A DNA stretch of 64,000 nucleotides, from assembly GCF_018070345.1 (NCBI RefSeq), contig NZ_JAGPXX010000017.1:57247-121246 (forward strand). The letters run 5' to 3'. The notes beneath the pieces were generated by a model. That model was not told where the DNA came from. It was given only the letters and a program-made list of their open reading frames with translations, and ran no database searches. This document shows positions 16,653 through 25,919 of this stretch, in pieces. The translations under genes were made by a program, and so were the position numbers. The DNA comes from Streptomyces sp. F63 (GTDB taxonomy: Bacteria > Actinomycetota > Actinomycetes > Streptomycetales > Streptomycetaceae). How positions within the stretch are numbered: position 1 is the stretch's first letter; each line of letters starts with the position of its first letter.

Positions 16653-18908
16653 GTGGTCACCGCCGAGTACGTGTCCCAGCTGCACGCCGCCGGGTCCCGC
16701 TACGCCGGACGCGCCGGAGTACGGACCGAGACGGCCCGGAGACTCGACAGCCGCGGCGTGCTCCACACCGACGAGCCGGCGCGGGTCACCCGGCGCCTGG
16801 CGCGGCTGGGGGCCGACTGGTCGCTGGCGGCCGCCGTGGAGCGGACCCCGCCGTCGGCCTCGACCGGCGGCACCCTCGACGGTGCGGTGCCCCCCGAGCA
16901 CTTCGGCGCCGGAGTGCTCGGCCTGGAACGGCTGATGGGACGCAACGACCTCATCGACGTCGGCTTCCTGGAGGCGGGCTGGCTGGCGTCCCGGTCGGTC
17001 GGCAGGGTGGTCGTCCGGGGGCGCGACGCCCACTACGGCACCGGCTTCCTGGTGTCGCCGTCCCTGCTGCTGACCAACAACCACGTGCTGCGCGACCAGG
17101 AGGAGGCCGGCCGCGGCCTCGTCGAGTTCAACTTCCAGACGGGCGCGGACGGGACCGCGCCCGACCCCGTGGCCTTCTGCCTGGAGCCGTCCCGGTTCTT
17201 CGCGACGGACCGGGACCTGGACTTCACCGTGGTGGCCGTCGCCGGGCGGTCCGCGGGGGGCGAACCCCTGGCGGCGTTCGGCATGCTGCCGCTGGACGAG
17301 GCGCAGGGCAAGGCGATCCTCGGCGAGATGGTCAACATCGTCCAGCACCCGAACGGCGAGCCGAAGCAGCTCGCGCTGCGGGAGAACAAGGTCATGGACC
17401 TGCTGGAGACGTTCGTCCACTACGAGACCGACACGGCGCCCGGATCCTCCGGTTCCCCGGTCTTCAACGACCAGTGGGAGGTGGTGGCGCTGCACCACTC
17501 CGCCGTTCCGCTCACCGACGGCGACGGCCACTACCTCGCCCTGGACGGCACCCGCTGGACCCCGGAGACGGGGGAGCAGAACCTGGCGTGGAAGGCCAAC
17601 GAGGGCGTCCGCGTCAGCCGCGTGGTGCAGGCGCTGCGGGATCTCCCGCTGACCGGCGTCCCCGACGCGCTGCGGACGGAACTCCTGGAAACCGCCACCG
17701 CGCGGTCTCCGGGCACCGCCCCGGCCGCGTCCCCGCTCCCGTCCCCCTCCGGCGCGCGGCCGGTGCGGCCGGAGGGGGAGGCGGGGACGGCGGACACCGG
17801 CAGCCCGCGTGCGGTGGCGGCACCCGCCGCCCCGGGCCCCCTCACCGGCTGGACCCTTCCCCTGCGGATCGACCTCACGGTCGGCCCGGGAACGGCAACG
17901 GGAACGGCCCCGGGAACGGCCCCGGCCGCGCACCCGGCGGCCGTACCCCCCGCCGCCGTCACCCCCGCGGTGCCCGTTCCCCCCGCGGCCGGCCCGGGGC
18001 ACCCCGCCCCGCCGCCGGCCAGTGCCGCGCCGGCCGCCACCGGGCTGGACGCGGCACTGGTCGATCTGGAGGCCGGCGCCTCCCGCCCGTACTACGACCG
18101 CGCCGCCGACGAGACCGCACGGGAGACGTACTACGCCGCCGTGCGGGAGTCCATGGCCGGCGCGTCGCCCGCAGAACTGCGCTCCCTGCTGGCCGAGTTG
18201 CTGGAGAGCAGCCATCTGCGGCGCCCTGCCTACCAGCCGATGCGGCTGGTCTACCCCTGGGTGGACCTGCACCCCGACCGGCGGCTGCGCAGCCTCTACT
18301 CGGGGAAGAGCTTCGACCCCGCGGAGTTCATCCGCGCCGACGCGGCCACCGGGGCCGTACGGGCCGCGCGCTGGCGGGAGTTCCTGCTGCGCGAGAGCGC
18401 CCCCGGCCCGGACGCCCTGGCGGCCGAGTCCGCCGCGCTGGAGGCCGCGCTCCCGTACAACTGCGAACACGTCGTCCCGCAGTCCTGGTTCGAGCGGCGC
18501 GAGCCCATGCGCGGCGATCTGCACCATCTGTTCGCCTGCGAGACCGGGTGCAACAGCTTCCGGAGCAACTTTCCGTACACCGACTTCGCGGACTTCGGCG
18601 AGGCCCTGCGCCACGACTGCGGCCGGCGCGAGCAGGCCGAGGGCTTCGAGCCGTCGGCGGGCAAGGGACCGGCCGCCCGGGCCACCCTGTACTTCCTGCT
18701 CCGCTATCCCGGCCACATCGGTGACGCGGCCCGCGAACTCGGCCCGGCGCGACTGGAACTGCTCCTCGCCTGGCACGAGGCGGATCCGCCGGGCGAGTAC
18801 GAGCTGCACCGCAACGCCGCCGTCGCCGAGATCCAGGGCAACCGGAACCCGCTGATCGACCACCCGGGCTGGGCCCGCGCCGTCGACTACGCCGCGGCCT
18901 GGGCCTGA
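16653..18908 (+). CDS. Trypsin-like serine protease fused to endonuclease I
   Basis: This is a single 751-residue protein with three parts. Residues 1-120 include the LERLMGRNDLIDVGFLEAG module that commonly precedes bacterial trypsin-like domains. Residues 125-340 are a V8/trypsin-like protease with His in LLLTNNHVL (about 145), Asp in DRDLDFTVVAV (about 188) and Ser in DTAPGSSGSPVF (about 266). A Pro/Ala-rich linker (about 350-460) leads to an endonuclease I (EndA/NucM) domain with NCEHVVPQSWF (about 603) and DLHHLF...NSFRSNFPY. EndA nucleases are usually exported, but no signal peptide is present here. GTG 16653 follows GAGGAGG. Inference: the protease part may release or control an intracellular nuclease. 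Confidence 0.88.
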   Translation: MVTAEYVSQLHAAGSRYAGRAGVRTETARRLDSRGVLHTDEPARVTRRLARLGADWSLAAAVERTPPSASTGGTLDGAVPPEHFGAGVLGLERLMGRNDLIDVGFLEAGWLASRSVGRVVVRGRDAHYGTGFLVSPSLLLTNNHVLRDQEEAGRGLVEFNFQTGADGTAPDPVAFCLEPSRFFATDRDLDFTVVAVAGRSAGGEPLAAFGMLPLDEAQGKAILGEMVNIVQHPNGEPKQLALRENKVMDLLETFVHYETDTAPGSSGSPVFNDQWEVVALHHSAVPLTDGDGHYLALDGTRWTPETGEQNLAWKANEGVRVSRVVQALRDLPLTGVPDALRTELLETATARSPGTAPAASPLPSPSGARPVRPEGEAGTADTGSPRAVAAPAAPGPLTGWTLPLRIDLTVGPGTATGTAPGTAPAAHPAAVPPAAVTPAVPVPPAAGPGHPAPPPASAAPAATGLDAALVDLEAGASRPYYDRAADETARETYYAAVRESMAGASPAELRSLLAELLESSHLRRPAYQPMRLVYPWVDLHPDRRLRSLYSGKSFDPAEFIRADAATGAVRAARWREFLLRESAPGPDALAAESAALEAALPYNCEHVVPQSWFERREPMRGDLHHLFACETGCNSFRSNFPYTDFADFGEALRHDCGRREQAEGFEPSAGKGPAARATLYFLLRYPGHIGDAARELGPARLELLLAWHEADPPGEYELHRNAAVAEIQGNRNPLIDHPGWARAVDYAAAWA

Positions 18909-18917
18909 CCGGCTTCC

Positions 18918-19910
18918 TCAGCTCACCGCCCCGGGCGCCCGCACGGCCTCCCCGCCCGCCGTGAGCGCCGGCCGAGCGCCGGGGTCCGTCATGACGTTGC
19001 CGCCGGACAGCACCACCCCCACCGGTCCGGGCGCGGGCCGGAACCGGCCCGACAGCACGGCGGCCAGGGCCAGCGCACCACTGGGTTCGGCGGTCTGCCG
19101 GTACTCCCGGGCGTAGACGCCGACGGCCCGCGCGATGTCCTCGTCGGCCACGGTGACGCGCTCGTCGAGGAGCCGGGCCGCCAACTCGCCGGCCATCGGG
19201 TCGGGGTCGGCGCTGTCCAGCGCCCGGGCCTGCCGGGATCCCGCGGTGCCCGCGGCGATCCGGTGCTGCGGCGCGCTGCTCGCGGTGAGGGACCGGGCCG
19301 GTGCCACCCCGACGACCCGCACGCCGCGTCGGCGGCCGCGGGCGACCAGCGCCGAGCCGGCGGCGAGGGAGCCGCTGCCGAGCGGCAGGATCAGCGTGGC
19401 CAGATCGGGGACCTGGCGCAGCATCTCCCAGGCGACCGTGCCGGCCCCGATGATGGCGTGCCGGCCGCCGGGCCGGACCACCGTGAGACCGTGGCACGCG
19501 GCCCGCTCGGCCAGCAGCGCCTCGGCCGTCCGCGGGGAGCGTGCGGGATGGAAGACCGGTCGGGCGCCGCACGCCAGCAGGTCGCGGACGAGTGAGGCGG
19601 GGGCGTCGTCCGGCACCACGGCCGTGACCGGGACGCCGTAGCGCCGGCCGGCCCAGCCCAGGGCGCGGACGAAGTTGGCGCGACCGCGGCCGATCACCCC
19701 GCGGTCCAGCCGGTCCTGCGGCAGGCCGGTCAGCAGCCGGATCAGACCGCGCACCTTGAAGGAGCCGCCGGGCTGGCGGCTCTCCAGTTTGACGAACAGC
19801 CGCCGCCCCAGGCGCTGGTCGACCTCCGGGCAGTGGTGGACCGGGGTGCCTCCCGCGAACAGGCGGAGCACGGGGAGGGTCGCCTCGATGTCGTGGACCG
19901 TGGGTGTCAC
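18918..19910 (-). CDS. PLP-dependent threonine/serine dehydratase-like enzyme (fold type II)
   Basis: This 330-residue enzyme belongs to the tryptophan-synthase-beta-like family. The PLP lysine is in RQPGGSFKVRGL (about residue 51) and a phosphate-cradle loop is seen as LPLGSGSLAAGSAL. Family members dehydrate or deaminate hydroxy-amino acids, or act as racemases. Two features are unusual: the residue pattern GRGRANFVRALGW replaces the usual S(A/S)GNHAQG segment, and the loop reads GSGSL instead of GGGGL. Altered specificity or loss of the standard reaction is possible. GTG 19910 follows GGAGCATCCG. Confidence 0.8.
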   Translation of the reverse strand: MTPTVHDIEATLPVLRLFAGGTPVHHCPEVDQRLGRRLFVKLESRQPGGSFKVRGLIRLLTGLPQDRLDRGVIGRGRANFVRALGWAGRRYGVPVTAVVPDDAPASLVRDLLACGARPVFHPARSPRTAEALLAERAACHGLTVVRPGGRHAIIGAGTVAWEMLRQVPDLATLILPLGSGSLAAGSALVARGRRRGVRVVGVAPARSLTASSAPQHRIAAGTAGSRQARALDSADPDPMAGELAARLLDERVTVADEDIARAVGVYAREYRQTAEPSGALALAAVLSGRFRPAPGPVGVVLSGGNVMTDPGARPALTAGGEAVRAPGAVS

Positions 19911-19970
19911 CGGATGCTCCGATCGGTCGCCACCGGCAGGAAGGGACCGTGAACGGGCCCTGCGCCCGGC

Positions 19971-20031
19971 CTCGTTCACGCGTCGAGGGAACCTCATTCT
20001 GTCCGAGACCCTCGTTCCGCAAGGCTCGTTC
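19971..20031. promoter_or_regulatory. Three CTCGTTC repeats in the divergent PLP/XRE promoter region
   Basis: CTCGTTC occurs at 19971-19977, 20011-20017 and 20025-20031, with a related CTCATTC at 19993. The last copy leads into an A/T-rich TGATAATTTCGG that could be a -10 element. Candidate autoregulatory sites for the adjacent XRE protein. Confidence 0.4.
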
Positions 20032-20128
20032 TGATAATTTCGGATTGATGTATCCGGCGGCGTGCCGCGCCGGCCGCGGCCGTTCGGGGCGGCGGCCCGT
20101 ACTCACGCAGACGGCGGGGGGATGAGGG

Positions 20129-20995
20129 ATGGCCAGAGTCCGGTCGATGAGCACGCCGACCGTCCGGCTGGTCATCCTCGGCAAGCGGCTGAAGGACCTG
20201 CGGACGGCGGCCGGCAAGTCCTACGCGGACGCCGCGAGGGTGCTCGGAGTCAGCGAGCTGACGATCCGCCGCATGGAGAAGGGCGAGGTCGGGCTCAAGA
20301 TCCCGTACGTCCGGAACCTGCTCCCCGAGTACGGAGTGAGCCGGCAGCAGGAGATCGACGACTTCCTGGCCCTGGTCAAGGCCGCCAACCGGCCCGGCTG
20401 GTGGCACCGTTACCGGGACGTGCTGCCCCCGTGGTTCAAGACCTATGTGGCGCTGGAGGAGGAGGCCTGCGTCATCCGCGCCTACGAGCCGAACTTCGTC
20501 CCGGGCCTGCTGCAGACCGAGGAGTACGCGCGGACGGTCCTCCGCGCGGGTCTCGGCAGGGGCGCCGGGGAAGAGGCCGAACGCCGCGTCGCCTTCCGCA
20601 TGGAGCGGCAGAAGCTGCTGCACCGTCCGGACGCGCCCCGGCTCTGGGTGATCATGGACGAGACGGTGCTGCGGCGTCCCATCGCCCCGCCCGAGGTGAT
20701 GCGGGCCCAGATCGAGCACCTCGTCGAGGTCTCCGCGGCGCCGGCCGTCGCACTCCAGCTCATGCCGTTCGCCCTGGGCCTGCACCCGGCGATGTACGGC
20801 CCCTTCCACATCTTCCGCTTCCCGCAGCCCGAGCTGCAGGACATCGTCTACCTCGAGAACCTCATCGGCGCCGTGTACCTCGACGAGTACGACGACGTCT
20901 CCGCCTTCGGGGAGGTCATGGACCGGATGGGCGCCCAGGCCCTGCCGGTACGGCGCACCGCGGCGGCACTCGACGCCATTCGCAAGGAGATCTGA
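20129..20995 (+). CDS. XRE-family regulator with DUF5753 domain
   Basis: The 288-residue protein has a Cro/C1 helix-turn-helix (LKDLRTAAGKSYADAARVLG, then VSELTIRRMEKGE, residues 20-55) followed by DUF5753: WFKTYVALEEEACVIRAYEP, FVPGLLQTEEYARTVL and a C-terminal LENLIGAVYLD. Streptomycetes hold dozens of these, nearly always followed by a DUF397 gene; BldB/WhiJ-type developmental pairs belong here. The DUF397 gene begins two bases after the stop, and its usual partner layout is complete. ATG 20129 follows GATGAGGG. Confidence 0.9.
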   Translation: MARVRSMSTPTVRLVILGKRLKDLRTAAGKSYADAARVLGVSELTIRRMEKGEVGLKIPYVRNLLPEYGVSRQQEIDDFLALVKAANRPGWWHRYRDVLPPWFKTYVALEEEACVIRAYEPNFVPGLLQTEEYARTVLRAGLGRGAGEEAERRVAFRMERQKLLHRPDAPRLWVIMDETVLRRPIAPPEVMRAQIEHLVEVSAAPAVALQLMPFALGLHPAMYGPFHIFRFPQPELQDIVYLENLIGAVYLDEYDDVSAFGEVMDRMGAQALPVRRTAAALDAIRKEI

Positions 20996-20997
20996 CC

Positions 20998-21228
20998 ATG
21001 GACCGCGTCTACAGCGCAGCCCGGGAACTCGGGCCGGACGGCTGGCTCAAGCCCTGGAGCGGAGACAACGGCGGGAGCTGCGTCGAGGCACGGGAGCTGC
21101 CCGACGGCCGCATCGCCGTCCGCCAGTCCGAGGACCCCGACGGACCCGCGCTGCTCTTCACCCTCCCCGAGATAGAGGCCTTCGCCCGGGGCTGGGCAGC
21201 CGGCAGGGCGCGACTGCTGTCCTCCTGA
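20998..21228 (+). CDS. DUF397-domain protein, partner of the XRE regulator
   Basis: A 76-residue DUF397 protein: WLKPWSGDNGGSCVEARELP, then GRIAVRQSEDPDGPALLFTL, then EIEAFARGWAAGRAR. The family pattern W.KS..S...G.CVEVA is kept, except that the usual KSSYS reads KPWSG. These small cytoplasmic proteins pair with XRE-DUF5753 regulators, probably modulating them. It lies two bases after the XRE gene, so the two are co-translated. Confidence 0.9.
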   Translation: MDRVYSAARELGPDGWLKPWSGDNGGSCVEARELPDGRIAVRQSEDPDGPALLFTLPEIEAFARGWAAGRARLLSS

Positions 21229-21294
21229 CCGAAACCCCGTTCCCCGGGCACACCGACGCGCCGGCGACCGGCGCCGTGACGGAAAGGGCACCGC

Positions 21295-22125
21295 ATGTCG
21301 GACGACATGAGCTGGACGCAACGGCACCCGGAGCACGTGCCGCCGGAGATCGACACCACCCGGCCCAGCATCGCCCGGGTGTACGACGCGATCCTGGGCG
21401 GCAAGGACAACTACCCGGTGGACCGCGCCGTGGCGGAGGAACTGAACCGGGCGTTCCCCGACGGCGGCGCGGGAGCGCGGCTCAACCGGGCGATGCACGG
21501 ACGCGTCGTGCGCCACCTGGCGGAGCTGGGCGTCGACCAGTTCCTCGACCTGGGATCGGGCCTGCCCACGGCGCCGAACACCCACGAGGTGGCGCAGTCG
21601 GTGATCCCGGACGCGAAGGTGGTCTACGTCGACAACGACCCGATCGTGCACGCCCACGGCCGGGCCCTGCTCGCCGACGACCACCGGACCGTCGTGGTCG
21701 ACGCCGACGTCCGGGAGCCGGACAAAGTGCTCACTCACCCCGAGGTCACCGCCGCCCTCGACCTGGACCGCCCCGTCGGGCTGATCCTCCACGCGGTGAT
21801 CCACCACGTCGTGGACGCCCATGACCCGCGGGGCATCGTGGAGACCTACAAGAAGGCGATCGCGCCCGGCAGTTACCTGTCGCTGACGCACTTCACCTCC
21901 TCCACCGCCGCCGCCCGGGGCCTGCAGTCGGTCCTGATGAAGGCCCTCGGCACCGGCCGGCTCCGCAGCGTGACGGAGATCGCCGGTTTCTTCGACGGAC
22001 TGGACCTGGCCGAGCCCGGGATCGTCTACCTCCCCTACTGGCGGCCCGACCAGCCGGTGAACGCACCGCTCGACATCGCCGGACTGCTGACCTGCGGCGG
22101 GGTGGGGCGCAAACCGGACGGCTGA
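21295..22125 (+). CDS. SAM-dependent methyltransferase (DUF574/Methyltransf_19)
   Basis: This 276-residue protein is of the abundant actinobacterial DUF574 class. Diagnostic segments are TRPSIARVYDAILGGKDNYPVDR (family hallmark S.AR.YD..LGGK.N...D), FLDLGSGLPTAPNTHEVAQ as the SAM site, VVYVDNDPIVHAHGRALLA, and LILHAVIHHVVD. The substrate is unknown, and members often sit near XRE-DUF397 pairs, as here, 66 bases downstream. ATG 21295 is preceded by GGAAAGGGCACCGC. Confidence 0.9.
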   Translation: MSDDMSWTQRHPEHVPPEIDTTRPSIARVYDAILGGKDNYPVDRAVAEELNRAFPDGGAGARLNRAMHGRVVRHLAELGVDQFLDLGSGLPTAPNTHEVAQSVIPDAKVVYVDNDPIVHAHGRALLADDHRTVVVDADVREPDKVLTHPEVTAALDLDRPVGLILHAVIHHVVDAHDPRGIVETYKKAIAPGSYLSLTHFTSSTAAARGLQSVLMKALGTGRLRSVTEIAGFFDGLDLAEPGIVYLPYWRPDQPVNAPLDIAGLLTCGGVGRKPDG

Positions 22126-22206
22126 GCCGGCGGCGCGCCGCCGCGACGGAGCCCGGATGCGGCCGGGCCCCGGGCACCCGATGCTGGAGACCGAGGAGGT
22201 TCCGGC

Positions 22207-23667
22207 ATGAGCGGGAGGCAGCACGACCGGGGCGGGCGCGGACCGGCGACGGCCGCGCACCGGCCCGCGGCGGACGGCGCCGTTCCGGAGGTCCGCGGCG
22301 AGGAGCTCGCCGCCCGGCTGCGGGGCCGGCTGCTGCGGCCCGGTGACCCCGGCTACGAGCCGGCGCGGAGGCTGTGGAACGGCATGATCGACAGACGTCC
22401 GGCTCTCGTGGCCCGCTGCCGGGGCGAGGAGGACGTCGTGGCCGCGGTGCGCCACGCCCGGGACCGCGGCCTTCCGCTCGCGGTCCGCGGCGGCGGTCAC
22501 GGCGTGGCCGGACAGGCCCTCTGCGACGGCGGGCTGGTGATCGACCTGTCGGAGATGCGGGAGGTCACCGTCGATCCGGACGCGCGCACGGCGCGGGCCC
22601 GGGGCGGCTGCACCCTGGCCGATGTCGACGGCGCCACGCAGCGGCACGGGCTGGCCGCCCCCCTGGGGGTGGTGTCCGCCACCGGCATCGCCGGACTGAC
22701 CCTGTCCGGGGGCATGGGCTGGCTGCGCCGCTCCCACGGGCTGAGCTGCGACAACCTGCTGTCGGCGCGGGTCGTCACCGCCGACGGGCGGGTCCTGACC
22801 GCGCGGGCGGAGGAGAACCCGGACCTCTTCTGGGCGATCCGGGGCGGCGGGGGCAACTTCGGCGTCGTCACGTCCTTCGAGTACCGGCTGCACCCGGTGG
22901 GACCGGAGGTCTATTTCTGCAACGTCTACTTCCCCGCGGAGCGGGCCCGCGAGGTGCTGCGGGACTGCGAGCGGTGCCTGCGGGAGAGCCCCGTCCCGGC
23001 CGGCCCGATCGGAGTCCTCGGCCGGATCCCGGAGGCCCCGGAGTTCCCGCCCGGGGCGCACGGGCGGCCCTTCGTGGCGCTGCTGGCCCTCTTCCCCGGC
23101 GACCCGGCCGAGGGGGAGCGGGCCCTGCTGCCGTTCCGGGACATCGCCGAGCCGATCGCCGACCTCAGCGGGGTGCTGCCCTACACCGCGGCGCAGGCCG
23201 TCCTGGACGAGGACTACCCGGACGGCCGGCGCTACTACTGGAAATCCGTGAACGCGGACGGGCTCGGCGACGAGCTGATCGACCGCCTGACCGCTCACGC
23301 CGCGGCCGCGCCGTCGCCGGACTCCACCATCGACATCTGGTATCAGGGCGGTGCGATGGCCCGGGTGGGGGAGGGGGAGACCGCCTTCGCGAACCGGAGC
23401 TCGCCCTACCTGTTCGGCATCGAGGGGAACTGGACGGCCGCGGCCGACTCCGCCGCCAACGTGGCCTGGGTGCGGGACACGGTCGCGGACCTGCGCGCGT
23501 ACTCCGGCGGCGGCACCTACCTCAACTTCCCGGGTTTCCTGGAGGAGGGCGAGCAGCAGCTGCGCGAGGGCTACGGCCGGAACTACGAACGCCTCACGCG
23601 GATCAAGACGCGGTACGACCCCGGCAACCTCTTCCGCCTCAACGCGAACATCCGTCCGCGCGGGTGA
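22207..23667 (+). CDS. FAD-binding oxidoreductase (berberine-bridge/BBE type)
   Basis: This 486-residue flavin oxidase has an N-terminal PCMH FAD domain. PLAVRGGGHGVAGQALCDGG contains the His that typically binds the flavin 8-alpha position; LTLSGGMGWLRRSHGLSCDNL follows. The C-terminal BBE motif is YLNFPGFLEEGEQQLREGYG, and the end reads KTRYDPGNLFRLNANIRP. Members oxidise sugars, alkaloids or polyketide intermediates. The Cys used for bicovalent attachment (G.CxxV) is not obvious at the expected site, where SCDNLLSARVV gives a possible candidate. No cluster context identifies the substrate. Confidence 0.88.
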   Translation: MSGRQHDRGGRGPATAAHRPAADGAVPEVRGEELAARLRGRLLRPGDPGYEPARRLWNGMIDRRPALVARCRGEEDVVAAVRHARDRGLPLAVRGGGHGVAGQALCDGGLVIDLSEMREVTVDPDARTARARGGCTLADVDGATQRHGLAAPLGVVSATGIAGLTLSGGMGWLRRSHGLSCDNLLSARVVTADGRVLTARAEENPDLFWAIRGGGGNFGVVTSFEYRLHPVGPEVYFCNVYFPAERAREVLRDCERCLRESPVPAGPIGVLGRIPEAPEFPPGAHGRPFVALLALFPGDPAEGERALLPFRDIAEPIADLSGVLPYTAAQAVLDEDYPDGRRYYWKSVNADGLGDELIDRLTAHAAAAPSPDSTIDIWYQGGAMARVGEGETAFANRSSPYLFGIEGNWTAAADSAANVAWVRDTVADLRAYSGGGTYLNFPGFLEEGEQQLREGYGRNYERLTRIKTRYDPGNLFRLNANIRPRG

Positions 23668-23711
23668 GGGCGGGCAGCCGCCCGGCACGCGGGCCGCGAC
23701 CCCGCGCCGCG

Positions 23712-25418
23712 TCAGCCCCGGCCCCCCGCCGCGGCCCCGTGCGGCCCGCCCGCGAAGCGGCTCTCGAAGGCGGCCAGCGCCCGCTCCTGGCGCCACTGCA
23801 GAGCGGCCTTGGGGCTGGAGCGGAGCAGCGCCCGGCAAGCCGGCGCGAGACGGCCGGTGCGCGGACTGCTGGTGGCGCACGCGGGCACGGGGGAGTACTC
23901 GCCGGGCTGCCGCCACAGGCTGCGACCCTGGACGAAGGCGAACTCCAGCGAGGCGCGGGCGCTGTCCCGCAACTCCCGGTAGTCCAGGTGCTGGACGGCC
24001 GCGGCGCGCTGGTACTCGCGGGTGATGTCCGTGCGGAGCACGCCCTGGTCGTCCGTGGCCAGGGCGATGGGCACGCCGGCCGCGAGGTAGTCGTGCAGCG
24101 GGTGTTCGCGGCCGCAGACCACCAGGATCTCGCAGTTGCTGGTCAGCAGGATCTCCACCGGGACACGGCGGCGGGCCATGGTGGCCATCAGCTGCCATGG
24201 GCGGTCCTCGTACAGGATGTCGACCCCGTGGCCGATCCGCTCCGCCCCGGCGGTCTCGACCGCGTCCCGGATGTGGAAGCGCAGGTCGGGCGGTGGGGCG
24301 AAGGCGGGGGTCAGCTCGCCCGCGTGGAGGGCGACACGGGCGGTGGAGTAGTGGCCGCGCAGGTAGCGGATCATGCGCATGTGGAGCCGGTAGTCGCGCA
24401 GGGCCACCGGGTCGTCCTCGGGCTGGACGAGGTTGACGCCGACGAAGCGGGGGTCGGCCTCGGCGAGCAGGAAGCCGGCCAGCAGCTGGGTGAAGACGTA
24501 CTCCGGGGGCAGGGCCCGCAGGACCTGGTAGTCGAACCGCATCCGCACCGCGCAGCCGGGCCGCGGACGCGCCGTGCCGCACGCCAGGATCCGCCGCATC
24601 CGGGCGAGTTCGCGCCGGATCTCCGCGCGGGCCGCCCGGACGATCCGGTCCATCCGGCCGCCGGCGAGCAGCGCGGCCCGCATGCGGCCGAAGTCCGGGT
24701 GCCACCCCGTGTCGGCGGCGAGCCGGGACAGGGCCGGGAACTGCGGAGTGATCAGCGGTTCCACGTAGTACTGGCGGTTGACGGCGGCGATCCGCTTCAC
24801 GTCCGCCATCAGCCGCCCCTGGCGCACCGCGGCGACGGCCTCGAACTTCGCGAAGGTGGCGAAGAAGTGGTCGTGCCCCGACTCCTCGTCCGTGGGCTTG
24901 AAGTCCTCCATCGACCAGGCGCGGATGACGGCCCGGCGGAACGCGGGGTCGGTCTCGGCGTCCCGGGCCGGACGGGTGCCCTCCGGACAGGGGCCGGGCA
25001 CGGCCCGGTGGTTGTCCGTGCGGATGCAGAAGCCGTCGCGTGCGGCGTAGCGGATCAGCGACTCGGTCGGGACCGCGCCGACCAGGTGCGTGTGCAGATC
25101 ACCGCCCTTCGGCATGGACCGCAGGAAGGCATGGAGCCGGGCCGGGTCGTCGCGGAGGCGGTCGAGCCGGCGCTCGGCGCCCTCGGCCCGGCCACCCCAG
25201 GGTCCCCCGGGATCGTGGGCGCCCCGGTGGGAGCCGGTCGGGCCGCCTGTGGACGGCGCGGCGGCGGGTGCGGGTGCGGTCGTCGCCGCCAGGGCCAGGA
25301 CCGCCGCCCCCGTGAGGAGCACGGTGCGCAGGCGGCGGACGGGACGGGGGATGTGCGGACCGGTGACGGGGGCGGAGGGGGCGGCCGTCCCGTGCCGGCG
25401 CGCGCCGGAAGCGTTCAT
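23712..25418 (-). CDS. Secreted adenosine deaminase-family protein
   Basis: From ATG 25418, 568 residues with a basic N-terminus and a hydrophobic signal region (RTVLLTGAAVLALAATT, residues 31-47). The deaminase barrel has the metal-binding GGDLHTHLVGA (about residue 106), a long insertion, VALHAGELTP with catalytic His-Ala-Gly-Glu, ERIGHGVDI, LLTSNCEIL and ATDDQGVLRTD. This layout with an extended N-terminal part is that of extracellular adenosine/AMP deaminase-like (ADGF-type) enzymes, which convert adenosine to inosine. The C-terminus is Gly-rich. Longer starts in the same frame are unlikely since residues before 25418 look random. Confidence 0.88.
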   Translation of the reverse strand: MNASGARRHGTAAPSAPVTGPHIPRPVRRLRTVLLTGAAVLALAATTAPAPAAAPSTGGPTGSHRGAHDPGGPWGGRAEGAERRLDRLRDDPARLHAFLRSMPKGGDLHTHLVGAVPTESLIRYAARDGFCIRTDNHRAVPGPCPEGTRPARDAETDPAFRRAVIRAWSMEDFKPTDEESGHDHFFATFAKFEAVAAVRQGRLMADVKRIAAVNRQYYVEPLITPQFPALSRLAADTGWHPDFGRMRAALLAGGRMDRIVRAARAEIRRELARMRRILACGTARPRPGCAVRMRFDYQVLRALPPEYVFTQLLAGFLLAEADPRFVGVNLVQPEDDPVALRDYRLHMRMIRYLRGHYSTARVALHAGELTPAFAPPPDLRFHIRDAVETAGAERIGHGVDILYEDRPWQLMATMARRRVPVEILLTSNCEILVVCGREHPLHDYLAAGVPIALATDDQGVLRTDITREYQRAAAVQHLDYRELRDSARASLEFAFVQGRSLWRQPGEYSPVPACATSSPRTGRLAPACRALLRSSPKAALQWRQERALAAFESRFAGGPHGAAAGGRG

Positions 25419-25919
25419 GAGGCAGACATAACCGGAACGGCGCCCCGCCGCGCGGAATCTCCCCCGTCCGGCGGCATGGGACGTCCTGCGCGGCCGGACC
25501 CGTCCTCGGCCCCTTCCGCCGCGGCACCGCCGGGGCGCGCGGGGCCGGCGGACCGGGCCTGCCGGTGCGGAGGCCGGGCGGCCCGGGGCGTCCTGCGCGC
25601 GGGCGCCGGGACAACGCGGCGCGGACGCCTCCCCGTACGACCGGTACGGGGACTTCCGGCAGCCGGCATGCCGGTAGCACGTACCGGACGCCGCTCCTTG
25701 ACGGGCGGACGTTGCCCGCCGCGGCGCTGAGGGCTGTCCCGTCATCCGCGGTGGACCAGCACGCGGCGTCGGATGCGGCGCATCGCACGGCGAAGGCGTC
25801 CGCATACCGGTCGTATGCGGATGTTTCGGCAATACGGCGTGGGGTGCCGCCCCGGCGCCGCAGGCCGGGGGAGTGTCGCGGCCGACGCCGTGCGCCCGCC
25901 GGGGATGACGGGGCCGTCC
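25419..25919. other. 501-base intergenic region with several dyads, no gene
   Basis: Between the deaminase start and the end of the aldehyde dehydrogenase gene. It holds a 9-bp-arm dyad (25799-25821), a second at 25772-25784 (GATGCGGCGCATC) and palindrome-rich sequence around 25625-25685. Translations in six frames show no recognisable protein. Confidence 0.4.
25799..25821. promoter_or_regulatory. Perfect dyad TCCGCATAC-N5-GTATGCGGA (operator or terminator)
   Basis: Nine-base arms are exact complements around CGGTC. It is about 100 bases past the aldehyde dehydrogenase stop and 380 bases upstream of the deaminase start, so either a terminator or a distal operator is possible; no U-run is present. 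Confidence 0.45.
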
